Below the pieces are notes generated by a model that worked only from the letters and a program-made list of their open reading frames with translations, did not search any database and was not told the origin of the DNA. A program made the translations under genes and the position numbers. DNA of 64,000 bases, taken from NCBI GenBank assembly GCA_019913005.1, contig JAIOHL010000177.1:1-64000 (forward strand), written 5' to 3'. Source of the stretch: Anaerolineae bacterium (GTDB taxonomy: Bacteria > Chloroflexota > Anaerolineae > Aggregatilineales > J027). This document shows positions 19,182 through 29,502 of this stretch, piece after piece (the stretch's first letter is position 1; each line of letters begins with the position of its first letter).

Positions 19182-19760
19182 TTAGTGCCACAAACGACGG
19201 ACAAAATAGGCAAGGGCATAGCCGCCAGCAAACACGGCGAACATAAAAGCCCAACTCCCCACCGACAACACTGCCCCGCCAGACAAGGCTTGGCCGGAAG
19301 TGCAGCCGCGTGCCATACGTGCGCCATAACCCATAAATGCCCCGCCGATAAACGCCAGCATCCAGCGCATTTTGACCGATACATGCGGCCCTCGATTGGT
19401 TTCGATCTTAAAACGACCATTCAGCCAACCAGAGGTGAACCCGCCGACAATGACCCCAAGCATCACAAACACGACCCAACTATCCATCGGGTTCGTGTCG
19501 CCGCCTGCCATCTCCAACAGATAGGCGGTGCGATCTACGTGATCGGGCACTAATTGATCTTGCCCCCACACCAGAATCCGGTTCATGCCGCCGGACGCAC
19601 CCAACCCATTGCCTGTCAGGAAAAATGACGAGAACAAAACCACGCCAAGCAAAATGCCTGCCAGATAGGGGTTAACATAGGCGCGGGCCTGTCGTTTGAC
19701 CCCAATTGCGGTACGGGCCGGCACCCGCACCCATTTTTTGATTGAACCTTGAACTACCAT
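19182..19760 (-). CDS. YeeE/YedE family membrane protein (second half-size subunit)
   Basis: A 192-residue protein with about four transmembrane segments and the family motif ARGCTSGQALSGG (Cys at about 155), the counterpart of GGFCPGTS in the neighbour. Half-size YeeE proteins encoded in pairs, as here, are common in sulfur-handling bacteria and probably form one pathway for thiosulfate or sulfane sulfur. GGAGA precedes the start. It follows the multiheme cytochrome gene by 17 bases in the same operon. Confidence 0.88.
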   Translation of the reverse strand: MVVQGSIKKWVRVPARTAIGVKRQARAYVNPYLAGILLGVVLFSSFFLTGNGLGASGGMNRILVWGQDQLVPDHVDRTAYLLEMAGGDTNPMDSWVVFVMLGVIVGGFTSGWLNGRFKIETNRGPHVSVKMRWMLAFIGGAFMGYGARMARGCTSGQALSGGAVLSVGSWAFMFAVFAGGYALAYFVRRLWH

Positions 19761-19777
19761 CGTTATTTTTCTCCCGA

Positions 19778-22528
19778 TTAATCCGCCGCCGAAGTTTGGG
19801 CTTCAGGCGTATTGGTCTGTGTTTGATCGTGTGTTTCAACCTCATCCCAACCCATCATCATGCCTTTGATGCCTGCTAATGGGTGATGTCCTGTGGTGGT
19901 CAGATAGACGTGCATCACGATAAAGGTCGCAAACATCCACGCCACCAGTGTATGAATAGGCGCGAGGAATGGCAGACCACCCAAGTCATCCGCAAGTTCG
20001 GGGAAACGTTGTATCCCCCACATCATCGCACCCGTCAAGATTTGCAGTGGCAGCAGCACATTGAGCAGCCCCAAGTAGGTCAATTGTTGCAACGGATTCA
20101 TCTTTTGTTCGGGCGTTTTTTCCATTGGGTGGGGTTCGCCCTTAAAGATGCCGCTTAGATAGAACTTGGCCTGTGCAAAGGCTTGGTCAAAGAAACCGTA
20201 GGGGCGTGGCAAAAATTGGCGAATCTGCCCGCTGGCAAAATGATAGAAGGCCGCCAACGCTGCATTGATGAGCAGAATAATCGCCATGAGGTTGTGAATT
20301 TGGACGACATAGCGGAAACTGAACATGCCAAACTGGTCGGGTTTGTGAATCACCAGACCCGTGAAAATCAGCGTAAAAATGACCGCCGTTTGAAGCCAAT
20401 GCCACTGCCGTTCATAGAGCGAGTACATATAGACCTTATGGAGTTCGGCACTGTGCTTGTGTTGACCCGCCATCTTGCGTGCTGCCCGATAGCGCAGGCC
20501 GCTGTGTGTGAGCACACCCGCGAATACTCCCAAGAACATCGCCAGCCCTAGCCAATCCACCCAACCTGCCCTGTTATGCCCGAAGATATACAAATCGGTC
20601 ACGTCGGTATTGGTCTGAGGTTGATAAAACAGCTTGCCATCTTCTTCCACAAAGTCGCCGCTAAACTTTGCACCGTCGCTTTCATGGAAGGTGGGGGTCG
20701 TGCTGCCGGGGGTGTAATCCGATAAAATCATGGCGGTGTTTACCCGCGAATCATCGGTATGGCAGCTATCGCAGTCCTTTGTGACCCAATCGCCTCCCGC
20801 TACTCCATGATTAATGCTATAAGGTTGGACATCGCCTTCAATACGGGGATTTTCCAGACCCCGCGTCGCTAGCCGTTCCGTAATCAGGGCTTCTTTGGCA
20901 TCACTGTCTATCATTAATTCGGCGTCGGTCACTGTGCCATCACTGTTGGCATCAAACACCGCCAGTACGTCAGCGGCATAATTTTCGCCATCCAGCCAAG
21001 CGGCCTGTAAATCAACCAGTGGGACAGGTTGTGCTGGGTCGCCATAGACCCATAACCATGTCGTCACCAGATTATAGGGAGAGAGGATGGTCGAGCCGTC
21101 AGGGTTGGCATGGGGCAACAGGACTGGTTCAAAGCCATTGATGATTTGATTACCGGAACTGCTGGTATCCATCCCACGACAGGTCAACACGGGTGAACTA
21201 TCGGGTTGAATTACCGTCCAGTCCACTGTTTGCAAAGCCGGGGCATACATCTTGGGGACATGGCAGGTCTCACAGGCCAGCACATCCATATGCCGTTCTT
21301 CATAGGGCAGCCATTCGTGACTGACTTCGGTATCATGGCAGGCTTCGCATGGCTGAATCACATTTTGATAGGCAATTCCGGCGGCATCCGTTTCCGGCTG
21401 TCCATTGGCAAAATCGTGCAAGGGGCGGCGCAGATATTCGGAAATGTCGAGGCGGCGGGGGTCAAATACCAGATGTTCGGGGCTGTCCGAAGCGGCCTCT
21501 TTATAATAGACCGGATTGTTCATAGCATAGTGGCAGTCGGTACATTCGACCACACGCTCGGCATGAATATCCCAAGAACGATTGAGGTCACTCTTATTCG
21601 ACAAATTGAGGCCAGATTTAGAAATCAACTGCGATGAGAATACCTGTCCTGTTCGCAGGGTGGTATTGTTTTGCGAGGCGTCACAGGTGAGGCCTGTCAG
21701 TGGCACTTGATTTTCACCGTGTACCGTCCCATGACACTGACCGCAGTTATCGCTGCGTGGGTCTTGCACCGTGACATATTCGGCCAGCAACTTGCCATCG
21801 ACGTCAAAAGCGTCGGCATTCCAAACCCATTCGCCATCCTGTTCGCTTACAATACCTGTTCCATTCAGGGTGGCGGTGTTGGCCCAACCAAATTCGCCCG
21901 ACTGCAAAGCCACTGTCCGTGCTGTGTTGTCGGGGGTGGCGGTGTGGCAGAGGAAACAGTTCATTTCTTCCATGCCCGACTGTGCCCAATCCCATACCAC
22001 TAATTCCCCAGTGGTTGGGTCAACTGTCGCGTTTTCGGGGGTCAATTCATCGGCGGGGAGGTCAGTCAGTAACCCGCCTGCTCGGCTGTACATGGCTGGC
22101 CCGCCGCCGACATGTCGCACCCCATAGAGCTTGATCCAATCGGGGGTCGTCAGGTCAATCGAAGTATCGCCTGTTGCGGTAAGGGTGCGATACAAAAGCG
22201 GATCCCATTCACCAAAATAGGCCGAGGTGAGTTCCCAATCACGCCTATTACTAGGGGTTTCACCTGCAATCAATTGATCGAGGCCGACTTGGGTATGTCC
22301 GCTGTGCTGCTCGATATATTCGGTGTCGTGACATTGCCCACAGGTTTTGAGGGTCGAGACAGGCTTGCTGGATTCCAAAACATGGTTGCCGTCTGCATCC
22401 AACAGCGCATAGGTCGGGTGCATCGGGATCGGTTCTTGGGCCGCCGCCCCCTGCATCGCCACCAAAACCAAACCTGCCCCGATGAGGATGAGGGCGAAAA
22501 TGAATAGCCGTTTGAAGATTGATTTCAT
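19778..22528 (-). CDS. Seven-heme cytochrome c fused to membrane cytochrome b-like domain
   Basis: A 916-residue protein with a signal peptide (residues 1-32, ending GAAAQ). The exported part (about 35-640) contains seven CxxCH heme c sites (CGQCH twice, CFLCH, CTDCH, CEACH, CETCH, CDSCH) and an EF-hand-like stretch (DANSDGTVTDAEL). The C-terminal 270 residues carry about five transmembrane helices with spaced histidines (LTHSG, QWHWLQ, QIHNL, FYHFA, MHVYL), as in diheme cytochrome b561/formate dehydrogenase gamma-type quinone modules. It likely moves electrons between the quinone pool and the octaheme partner encoded upstream. I chose the ATG at 22528, 10 bases after GAGAGG. Confidence 0.82.
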   Translation of the reverse strand: MKSIFKRLFIFALILIGAGLVLVAMQGAAAQEPIPMHPTYALLDADGNHVLESSKPVSTLKTCGQCHDTEYIEQHSGHTQVGLDQLIAGETPSNRRDWELTSAYFGEWDPLLYRTLTATGDTSIDLTTPDWIKLYGVRHVGGGPAMYSRAGGLLTDLPADELTPENATVDPTTGELVVWDWAQSGMEEMNCFLCHTATPDNTARTVALQSGEFGWANTATLNGTGIVSEQDGEWVWNADAFDVDGKLLAEYVTVQDPRSDNCGQCHGTVHGENQVPLTGLTCDASQNNTTLRTGQVFSSQLISKSGLNLSNKSDLNRSWDIHAERVVECTDCHYAMNNPVYYKEAASDSPEHLVFDPRRLDISEYLRRPLHDFANGQPETDAAGIAYQNVIQPCEACHDTEVSHEWLPYEERHMDVLACETCHVPKMYAPALQTVDWTVIQPDSSPVLTCRGMDTSSSGNQIINGFEPVLLPHANPDGSTILSPYNLVTTWLWVYGDPAQPVPLVDLQAAWLDGENYAADVLAVFDANSDGTVTDAELMIDSDAKEALITERLATRGLENPRIEGDVQPYSINHGVAGGDWVTKDCDSCHTDDSRVNTAMILSDYTPGSTTPTFHESDGAKFSGDFVEEDGKLFYQPQTNTDVTDLYIFGHNRAGWVDWLGLAMFLGVFAGVLTHSGLRYRAARKMAGQHKHSAELHKVYMYSLYERQWHWLQTAVIFTLIFTGLVIHKPDQFGMFSFRYVVQIHNLMAIILLINAALAAFYHFASGQIRQFLPRPYGFFDQAFAQAKFYLSGIFKGEPHPMEKTPEQKMNPLQQLTYLGLLNVLLPLQILTGAMMWGIQRFPELADDLGGLPFLAPIHTLVAWMFATFIVMHVYLTTTGHHPLAGIKGMMMGWDEVETHDQTQTNTPEAQTSAAD

Positions 22529-22544
22529 GATGTTATCGCCTCTC

Positions 22545-23975
22545 CTATTCCGCATCACGCCCGCCCCAAATCATGGGGTCGCCGGGGTAGCCAAGTGCCT
22601 CCCAATCCATGCGCCCATTTTCGCCATGACAATCCACGCATTGCAGCGCATCTTCGGCGGGGGCAACCATGTGGGTCTGAGGCCAATAGCTGGTGGTCGG
22701 GGCAAAGCCATATTGACCACTGTAGGGGATACCTGTGGCGGCTGAACCCTGCTCTAACGCGGAATTCCAATCGAAGGTTGTCCAATAACCCGTCTCACCA
22801 ACCGTCTTGGGCTGCAAGAGGTAGTTGTACAGCGCATCATAGATTTGATTGCCATAGTGAATCTTAAAGGGCCAAATCTTGGCATTGGGGTCGTTGATAT
22901 TGCCCTGTGGGGCATTTAATACGGTTGGCACCGTGGGGTCAATCGGATCGCCCAATAGATAAATACTCTGATTGCCGTTGTACCATGTGTAATCAGGCAC
23001 AATGTTGCTCTCATAGATGAAACTGCCTTTGATCTTCAGGTATTCGTGGGGGTCTTCTTCCAAATCTTGTCCGGCAGTTGACCAGTCCCATGCAATTTTG
23101 GTCGGTTCGCGTCGCGCCCCGGCTGGCACATGGCACGTTTGGCAAGCCACCGCATCCGTATGGGCATTCAGGCGGTCATCTTCATGCACGGCATCTTCAT
23201 GACAATCAGTGCAATAAATCTGATTTGAGTTTTCGAGGCTGAGTGACATTAGGCGTCCGGTGATGTCATGATTTTCAGTTTGGTGACAGTCAATGCAGAT
23301 AAAATCGAGTTTGCCCATGTGGACATCAAGATTTTCGGTGGGAAAATAGAGGCTTTCGTCAAGATCACCGTGTTTGACACCGTTGCCGCCGCCACCATCA
23401 AAATGACAGCCGCCGCAGTTTTCACGGTCAGGGGTGGAGACACTTTGGGCCGCGACCACCAAATCCACGCCCTCAGCGACCTGCCCAGACGAGGCTTTGA
23501 CATAAATACCGGATTGGTCATGGCAGACGAGGCAGTCTACGTTTTCTTGGTTGGTGAAATCAAAACTGGCGTCGCTCCAGCCATACCCCGCATGACAGCG
23601 TGTGCAGCCTGTCCAATTGGATTGGATGCCGATGCAGAAGTTATTAATTGCATTCGCTTTGCCGAGGGCAACAGGTTCATCACGCCCCTCGACTGGTACC
23701 GGGTCCGCCAGCCATGTCCAATGGGTCGTCTGCATGACATCATGGGCCGCGTCTTCGTGACAAGTCAGGCATTCACGGGTAACATCCGAACCCGTTGTAA
23801 ATGGCCCTTTGATGAGTGAGGCATGACTCACCGCCGGATTCCGCTCCGGCACATGATCCCAAGGGTCAGCGTTCGCCTCGGTTTTGGAGTCCGTGAGAAA
23901 CAGCAGACTGGGCACGATTAGAATCAGTCCGGTGACTATCAGGCCGATAGCCCAGACATATTTGAAATGCTTCAT
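22545..23975 (-). CDS. Octaheme cytochrome c, tetrathionate reductase (OTR)-like
   Basis: A 476-residue exported protein with an N-terminal hydrophobic signal (about 8-28) that may remain as an anchor. It contains eight CxxCH motifs (CLTCH, CTRCH, CLVCH, CGGCH, CIDCH, CTDCH, CQTCH, CVDCH), the number and approximate spacing of the octaheme tetrathionate reductase family. OTR enzymes can reduce tetrathionate, nitrite or hydroxylamine in vitro; the physiological substrate is unsettled. Placement beside YeeE, rhodanese and sulfur-oxidation genes favours a sulfur compound here. First structural gene of the operon downstream of the ArsR gene. Confidence 0.85.
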   Translation of the reverse strand: MKHFKYVWAIGLIVTGLILIVPSLLFLTDSKTEANADPWDHVPERNPAVSHASLIKGPFTTGSDVTRECLTCHEDAAHDVMQTTHWTWLADPVPVEGRDEPVALGKANAINNFCIGIQSNWTGCTRCHAGYGWSDASFDFTNQENVDCLVCHDQSGIYVKASSGQVAEGVDLVVAAQSVSTPDRENCGGCHFDGGGGNGVKHGDLDESLYFPTENLDVHMGKLDFICIDCHQTENHDITGRLMSLSLENSNQIYCTDCHEDAVHEDDRLNAHTDAVACQTCHVPAGARREPTKIAWDWSTAGQDLEEDPHEYLKIKGSFIYESNIVPDYTWYNGNQSIYLLGDPIDPTVPTVLNAPQGNINDPNAKIWPFKIHYGNQIYDALYNYLLQPKTVGETGYWTTFDWNSALEQGSAATGIPYSGQYGFAPTTSYWPQTHMVAPAEDALQCVDCHGENGRMDWEALGYPGDPMIWGGRDAE

Positions 23976-24022
23976 CCCTATCTTTATCCCTTCGTGGAGC
24001 AGGGATAAGACAGCGGCGTTCT

Positions 24023-24391
24023 TTATACGGTGATAGTTTCTCCGGTGATCGCCTCGCTTGAATCCTCGTTTGCCAGTAGATTGGATTTATGATCTAACGA
24101 ATCCCGCAAAATCTGGCGCATGGCGTCCAATATTTCAATGATCTTGGGGGTAGATAGACTATAAACAACGGACTGACCTTCGCGTTTGGCTACCACGATT
24201 GACCGATCTCGTAAAACGGTGAGATGCCGAGAAATGGTTGGTTGTGGGGTTGCCAATGCCTCTGTTAATGCCGAGACATTACGTGGTTGCTCGTATAGAG
24301 CATAGAGGATTTGAATGCGTTTGGGATCTCCAACGGCTGTGCAAATATGACTATGGAGGAGGTCTAGCTCATCTAAGGAAGGAATCGCCAC
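24023..24391 (-). CDS. ArsR-family transcriptional regulator
   Basis: A 122-residue winged-HTH repressor of the ArsR/SmtB type, with the recognition helix in ATPQPTISRHLTVLRD (about 47-62) and a beta-wing (VAKREGQSVVYSL). It has only one cysteine (HIC, near residue 17), so it lacks both the metal-binding Cys pair and the two-Cys persulfide switch of SqrR/BigR. The signal is therefore unclear. The start is GTG, with AAGGA 8 bases upstream. It is the first gene of the multiheme/YeeE operon and probably controls that operon and itself through the palindrome just upstream. Confidence 0.88.
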   Translation of the reverse strand: MAIPSLDELDLLHSHICTAVGDPKRIQILYALYEQPRNVSALTEALATPQPTISRHLTVLRDRSIVVAKREGQSVVYSLSTPKIIEILDAMRQILRDSLDHKSNLLANEDSSEAITGETITV

Positions 24392-24407
24392 CAGCTTATC
24401 CTTTGCT

Positions 24408-24425
24408 TATTCGCATATCCGAATA
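24408..24425. promoter_or_regulatory. Inverted repeat, candidate ArsR operator
   Basis: A perfect 6-bp inverted repeat TATTCG-N6-CGAATA lies 17 bases upstream of the ArsR-type start codon, in an AT-rich setting typical of ArsR-family operators. Confidence 0.55.
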
Positions 24426-24570
24426 TATCCATAGTGTATGCTGCGTCCCTCTCCGCACTCAGTAGTTTTTTGCATCAAAATCATGTGCAAAAAATCACAA
24501 TCAATATACTACCACAAAAACGAACACCCCACTGTTGATCGTCATCATTCGCGCCCAAAAGGTACGGTTC

Positions 24571-24603
24571 ATTTTTTTGATATTTTTTTGATATATCCCC
24601 CCG
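24571..24603 (+). promoter_or_regulatory. T-tract region, possible KdpE-binding site of the kdp promoter
   Basis: Two runs of seven T's separated by GATA are followed by GATATATC and six C's. The shape, T-rich followed by a C block, resembles the KdpE box of the E. coli kdpFABC promoter. It lies about 70-100 bases upstream of kdpF. Assigned by resemblance only. Confidence 0.35.
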
Positions 24604-24670
24604 ATATTTTGATCCCTAATTGATGTCCTTTCGCCGACAATAAAATACAAAGGTCAAAGGAGTTATGACG

Positions 24671-24760
24671 ATGGATGGAGAACTGGCTCTCACAGGGGTG
24701 ATTGCGTGTTTGCTGCTAATTTTTCTGGTGTATTCGTTAATTTATCCTGAGAGGTTCTAG
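24671..24760 (+). CDS. kdpF: KdpF, small stabilising subunit of the potassium ATPase
   Basis: A 29-residue single-helix peptide (LTGVIACLLLIFLVYSLIYPERF) ending in the typical PERF tail of KdpF. It stabilises the KdpABC complex in the membrane. I prefer the ATG at 24671, 8 bases after AAAGGAG; the ATG at 24665 is only two bases from that site. The stop lies 3 bases before kdpA. Confidence 0.85.
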   Translation: MDGELALTGVIACLLLIFLVYSLIYPERF

Positions 24761-24763
24761 GCA

Positions 24764-26455
<1,692 letters not shown>

Positions 26456-26477
26456 GAACGAAGGAGCATCAAATCAC

Positions 26478-28589
26478 ATGGCAATCCAAACAAACCTCAA
26501 AGCACGACCTCTATTTGAAAGGGCCATTGTCCGACGGGCGCTCGTAGATGCAGTACACAAACTTAGCCCACGCCAACAGCTAAAAAATCCGGTGATGCTG
26601 GTCGTTGCGGTAGGGGCGGTTATGACAAGCGGCCTGCTTATCCGTGATTTAGTGAAGGGCAGCACCGAGGAATTTGGCTTCAATCTGCAAATTACCCTGT
26701 GGCTTTGGTTCACGGTACTCTTTGCCAATTTCGCCGAAGCAATGGCCGAGGGGCGCGGTAAAGCCCAAGCCGACAGTCTCCGCAAAACCCGCACGCAGAT
26801 GATGGCGCGGCGCTTGCTATCCAATGGCAAAGAGGAACATGTGTCCGCCTCGCAACTTAAAAAAGGTGATTGTGTGGTATGTGAAGCGGGCGACCAGATT
26901 CCGGGAGATGGGGAAGTCATTGAAGGCATCGCCAGCGTGGACGAATCTGCTATTACGGGGGAATCCGCACCTGTAATTCGTGAAAGCGGCGGGGATCGCA
27001 GTGCGGTGACGGGTGGCACGCGGGTGTTAAGTGACCGCATTGTGATTCGCATTACCTCCGAACAAGGCAGCACCTTTTTAGACCGCATGATTGCCCTAGT
27101 AGAAGGCGCGAAACGGCAAAAGACGCCCAACGAAATCGCCCTAACCATTTTGCTATCAGGATTGACGATCATTTTCCTGCTGGCAGTCGTCTCGCTGCGG
27201 GCCTTTGCCGATTACAGTGAAGGTGAATCAGGTATTGCAGAAACCGCAGCTACTGTGCCCGTGTTGATCGCCCTGTTGGTGTGTCTTATCCCAACAACCA
27301 TCGGGGGACTGCTCAGTGCGATTGGCATCAGTGGGATGGATCGAATGATTCAGCGCAATGTGCTGGCGACGAGTGGACGGGCCGTTGAAGCCGCCGGGGA
27401 TATTGATGTGCTACTGCTCGACAAAACAGGCACGATCACTTTAGGCAATCGCATGGCAACCAGCTTTATTCCAGCCACGAATATCCAAGCCCAGCATTTG
27501 GCTGATGCCGCCCAATTATCCTCGCTGGCCGATGAAACACCGGAAGGGCGTAGCATTGTGGTCTTGGCAAAAGAAAAATTTGGACTACGGGGCCGAGAAT
27601 TGCACGATCTCAAAGCCGAGTTTATCCCCTTCACGGCCCAAACCCGCATGAGCGGCGTGGATTTTGCGGCGGTGGATGGACAATCGGCCCGCAGTATTCG
27701 CAAAGGGGCGGCGGACGCGGTACGTAAGCACGTTGAAGCTCTAGGCGGTATCTACCCCCAAGATGTTCAAACCGCAGTGGATACCATCGCCAAAACGGGT
27801 GGGACACCGCTTGTCGTCACCGAAAACAAAGACATTCTAGGGGTCATTGAACTCAAGGATATTGTCAAAGGTGGCATCAAAGAGCGATTTGCCCAACTCC
27901 GCGCGATGGGCATTCGGACAGTCATGATTACGGGCGATAATTCCCTTACAGCCGCTGCCATTGCTGCCGAAGCGGGCGTGGACGACTTTATGGCACAGGC
28001 CACGCCGGAAGACAAATTGAAACGGATTCGCTCCGAACAAGCCTCTGGTCACTTGGTAGCGATGACTGGGGACGGCACGAATGACGCACCAGCACTGGCT
28101 CAAGCCGATGTTGGGGTGGCGATGAACACTGGAACGCAGGCCGCGCGTGAGGCGGGTAACATGGTGGATTTGGACAGCGACCCCACCAAACTGATTGAGG
28201 TCGTCGAAATCGGCAAACAACTGCTGATGACACGTGGCGCACTGACCACATTTAGTATTGCTAACGACGTCGCTAAGTATTTCGCCATTATTCCAGCGCT
28301 GTTTGGAACACTCTATGCGGCACAGGGTGGCGGCAATGGCCCGCTTGCTGACCTCAACATTATGGGACTGGCCTCCCCACAGAGTGCCATCTTGAGTGCA
28401 ATTATCTTCAACGCCCTCATTATCGTAGCCCTGATTCCATTGGCCCTGCGCGGGGTCAGTTATAAACCGATGGGTGCGGCGGCCATTTTGCAGCGTAATC
28501 TTTTGATCTATGGGGTCGGGGGTTTGATCGCGCCATTTATCGGCATCAAACTCATTGACCTCCTCATCGCGGCATTAGGATTGGCTTAA
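26478..28589 (+). CDS. kdpB: Potassium-transporting ATPase subunit B (P-type ATPase)
   Basis: The 703-residue catalytic subunit. Visible are the phosphorylation motif DKTGTITLG (Asp at about 315), the actuator TGESAPV motif, [12 protein letters not shown] in the membrane ion pathway, and the hinge motif [16 protein letters not shown]. About seven transmembrane helices. ATP hydrolysis here drives K+ transfer through KdpA. GAAGGAG precedes the start. Confidence 0.97.
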   Translation: MAIQTNLKARPLFERAIVRRALVDAVHKLSPRQQLKNPVMLVVAVGAVMTSGLLIRDLVKGSTEEFGFNLQITLWLWFTVLFANFAEAMAEGRGKAQADSLRKTRTQMMARRLLSNGKEEHVSASQLKKGDCVVCEAGDQIPGDGEVIEGIASVDESAITGESAPVIRESGGDRSAVTGGTRVLSDRIVIRITSEQGSTFLDRMIALVEGAKRQKTPNEIALTILLSGLTIIFLLAVVSLRAFADYSEGESGIAETAATVPVLIALLVCLIPTTIGGLLSAIGISGMDRMIQRNVLATSGRAVEAAGDIDVLLLDKTGTITLGNRMATSFIPATNIQAQHLADAAQLSSLADETPEGRSIVVLAKEKFGLRGRELHDLKAEFIPFTAQTRMSGVDFAAVDGQSARSIRKGAADAVRKHVEALGGIYPQDVQTAVDTIAKTGGTPLVVTENKDILGVIELKDIVKGGIKERFAQLRAMGIRTVMITGDNSLTAAAIAAEAGVDDFMAQATPEDKLKRIRSEQASGHLVAMTGDGTNDAPALAQADVGVAMNTGTQAAREAGNMVDLDSDPTKLIEVVEIGKQLLMTRGALTTFSIANDVAKYFAIIPALFGTLYAAQGGGNGPLADLNIMGLASPQSAILSAIIFNALIIVALIPLALRGVSYKPMGAAAILQRNLLIYGVGGLIAPFIGIKLIDLLIAALGLA

Positions 28590-28603
28590 AAGGGAGGTGG
28601 AGC

Positions 28604-28891
28604 ATGTGGCGAGAGCAACTTTTGCCGTATGTTGGCTTATTGCTGGTTGGGGTGTTGGCAACGCTGGTATTGTTCATTCAAGTGTGGCTGCCCTTGTCTG
28701 ATGACCTCCACTTCCTCTTGGAGCTACTCTGGATTGGGGTGGCATTGGGGGGAGTCTTGATCTGGAGTGTATCCCATGCTGACATGCCCCTCCATGCACC
28801 ACCCGATTTCGAAGATTTGCCGCCAGAACTCTATGATGGAGATCGCTATTGGCTGCAAGAGCATTATGATGACCATTGGTACGAAGAATAG
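28604..28891 (+). CDS. Small acidic-tailed membrane protein inside the kdp operon
   Basis: A 95-residue protein with two transmembrane helices (about 7-27 and 37-58) and a cytoplasmic or exported tail of about 35 residues very rich in Asp, Glu, Tyr and Trp (FEDLPPELYDGDRYW, then HYDDHWYEE). It has a strong ribosome-binding site (GGGAGG) and sits between kdpB and kdpC, where the standard operon has nothing. The position suggests an accessory or regulatory subunit of the Kdp complex. No family was recognised. Confidence 0.75.
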   Translation: MWREQLLPYVGLLLVGVLATLVLFIQVWLPLSDDLHFLLELLWIGVALGGVLIWSVSHADMPLHAPPDFEDLPPELYDGDRYWLQEHYDDHWYEE

Positions 28892-28903
28892 GACAAGCCC
28901 AAG

Positions 28904-29473
28904 ATGTTAAAACAACTATATCCAGCACTGGCTATTTTGGCCCTGCTGACGCTGATTACGGGAGTGATTTATCCCCTGACCGTCACCGCCCTAGCCCAAG
29001 TCGTTTTCCCTGAAAAGGCCGATGGGAGTCTGGTAGAGGTTGATGGCACAGCCATCGGCTCATCACTCATTGGGCAGAATATGAATAACGACCCACGCTA
29101 TTTTTGGTCACGCCCATCGGCTGTCGGCTATAACCCACTGCCGTCTGGTGGTAGCAATTTAAGCTCAACCAGTGCCACTTTGGAGGAAGCAGTCGCCCAA
29201 CGTGCCGCTGATTTCCGCACCGCCAATCAATTAGGCGAGGGTACCGATATTCCAGCCGAAATGGTGTTTGCGTCCGGTAGCGGCCTAGACCCCCATATCA
29301 GCCCCGAAGCGGCCCGCCTCCAAATTGACCGTGTGGCGAATGCCCGTAACCTGCCCCGCGAACAGGTGGCGGATTTGGTGGAGGGCTTTGTAGAATCGCC
29401 ACAGTTAGGCTTTCTGGGACAACCGCGTGTCAATGTGCTGCTGCTCAATCTTGCGCTAGATGAATTACAATAA
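28904..29473 (+). CDS. kdpC: Potassium-transporting ATPase subunit C
   Basis: A 189-residue KdpC with one N-terminal transmembrane helix (about 7-29) and an exported domain containing the family segments SLIGQNMNNDPRYFWSRPSA, GSNLSSTS and SGSGLDPHISPEAARLQ, then R-V-A-N-A-R. It supports assembly and K+ affinity of the KdpABC complex. The ribosome-binding site is weak, so translation may be coupled to the small ORF 12 bases upstream. Confidence 0.95.
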   Translation: MLKQLYPALAILALLTLITGVIYPLTVTALAQVVFPEKADGSLVEVDGTAIGSSLIGQNMNNDPRYFWSRPSAVGYNPLPSGGSNLSSTSATLEEAVAQRAADFRTANQLGEGTDIPAEMVFASGSGLDPHISPEAARLQIDRVANARNLPREQVADLVEGFVESPQLGFLGQPRVNVLLLNLALDELQ

Positions 29474-29502
29474 TGGGAATTCACCCATCAAAGGGTAGAT
29501 AT

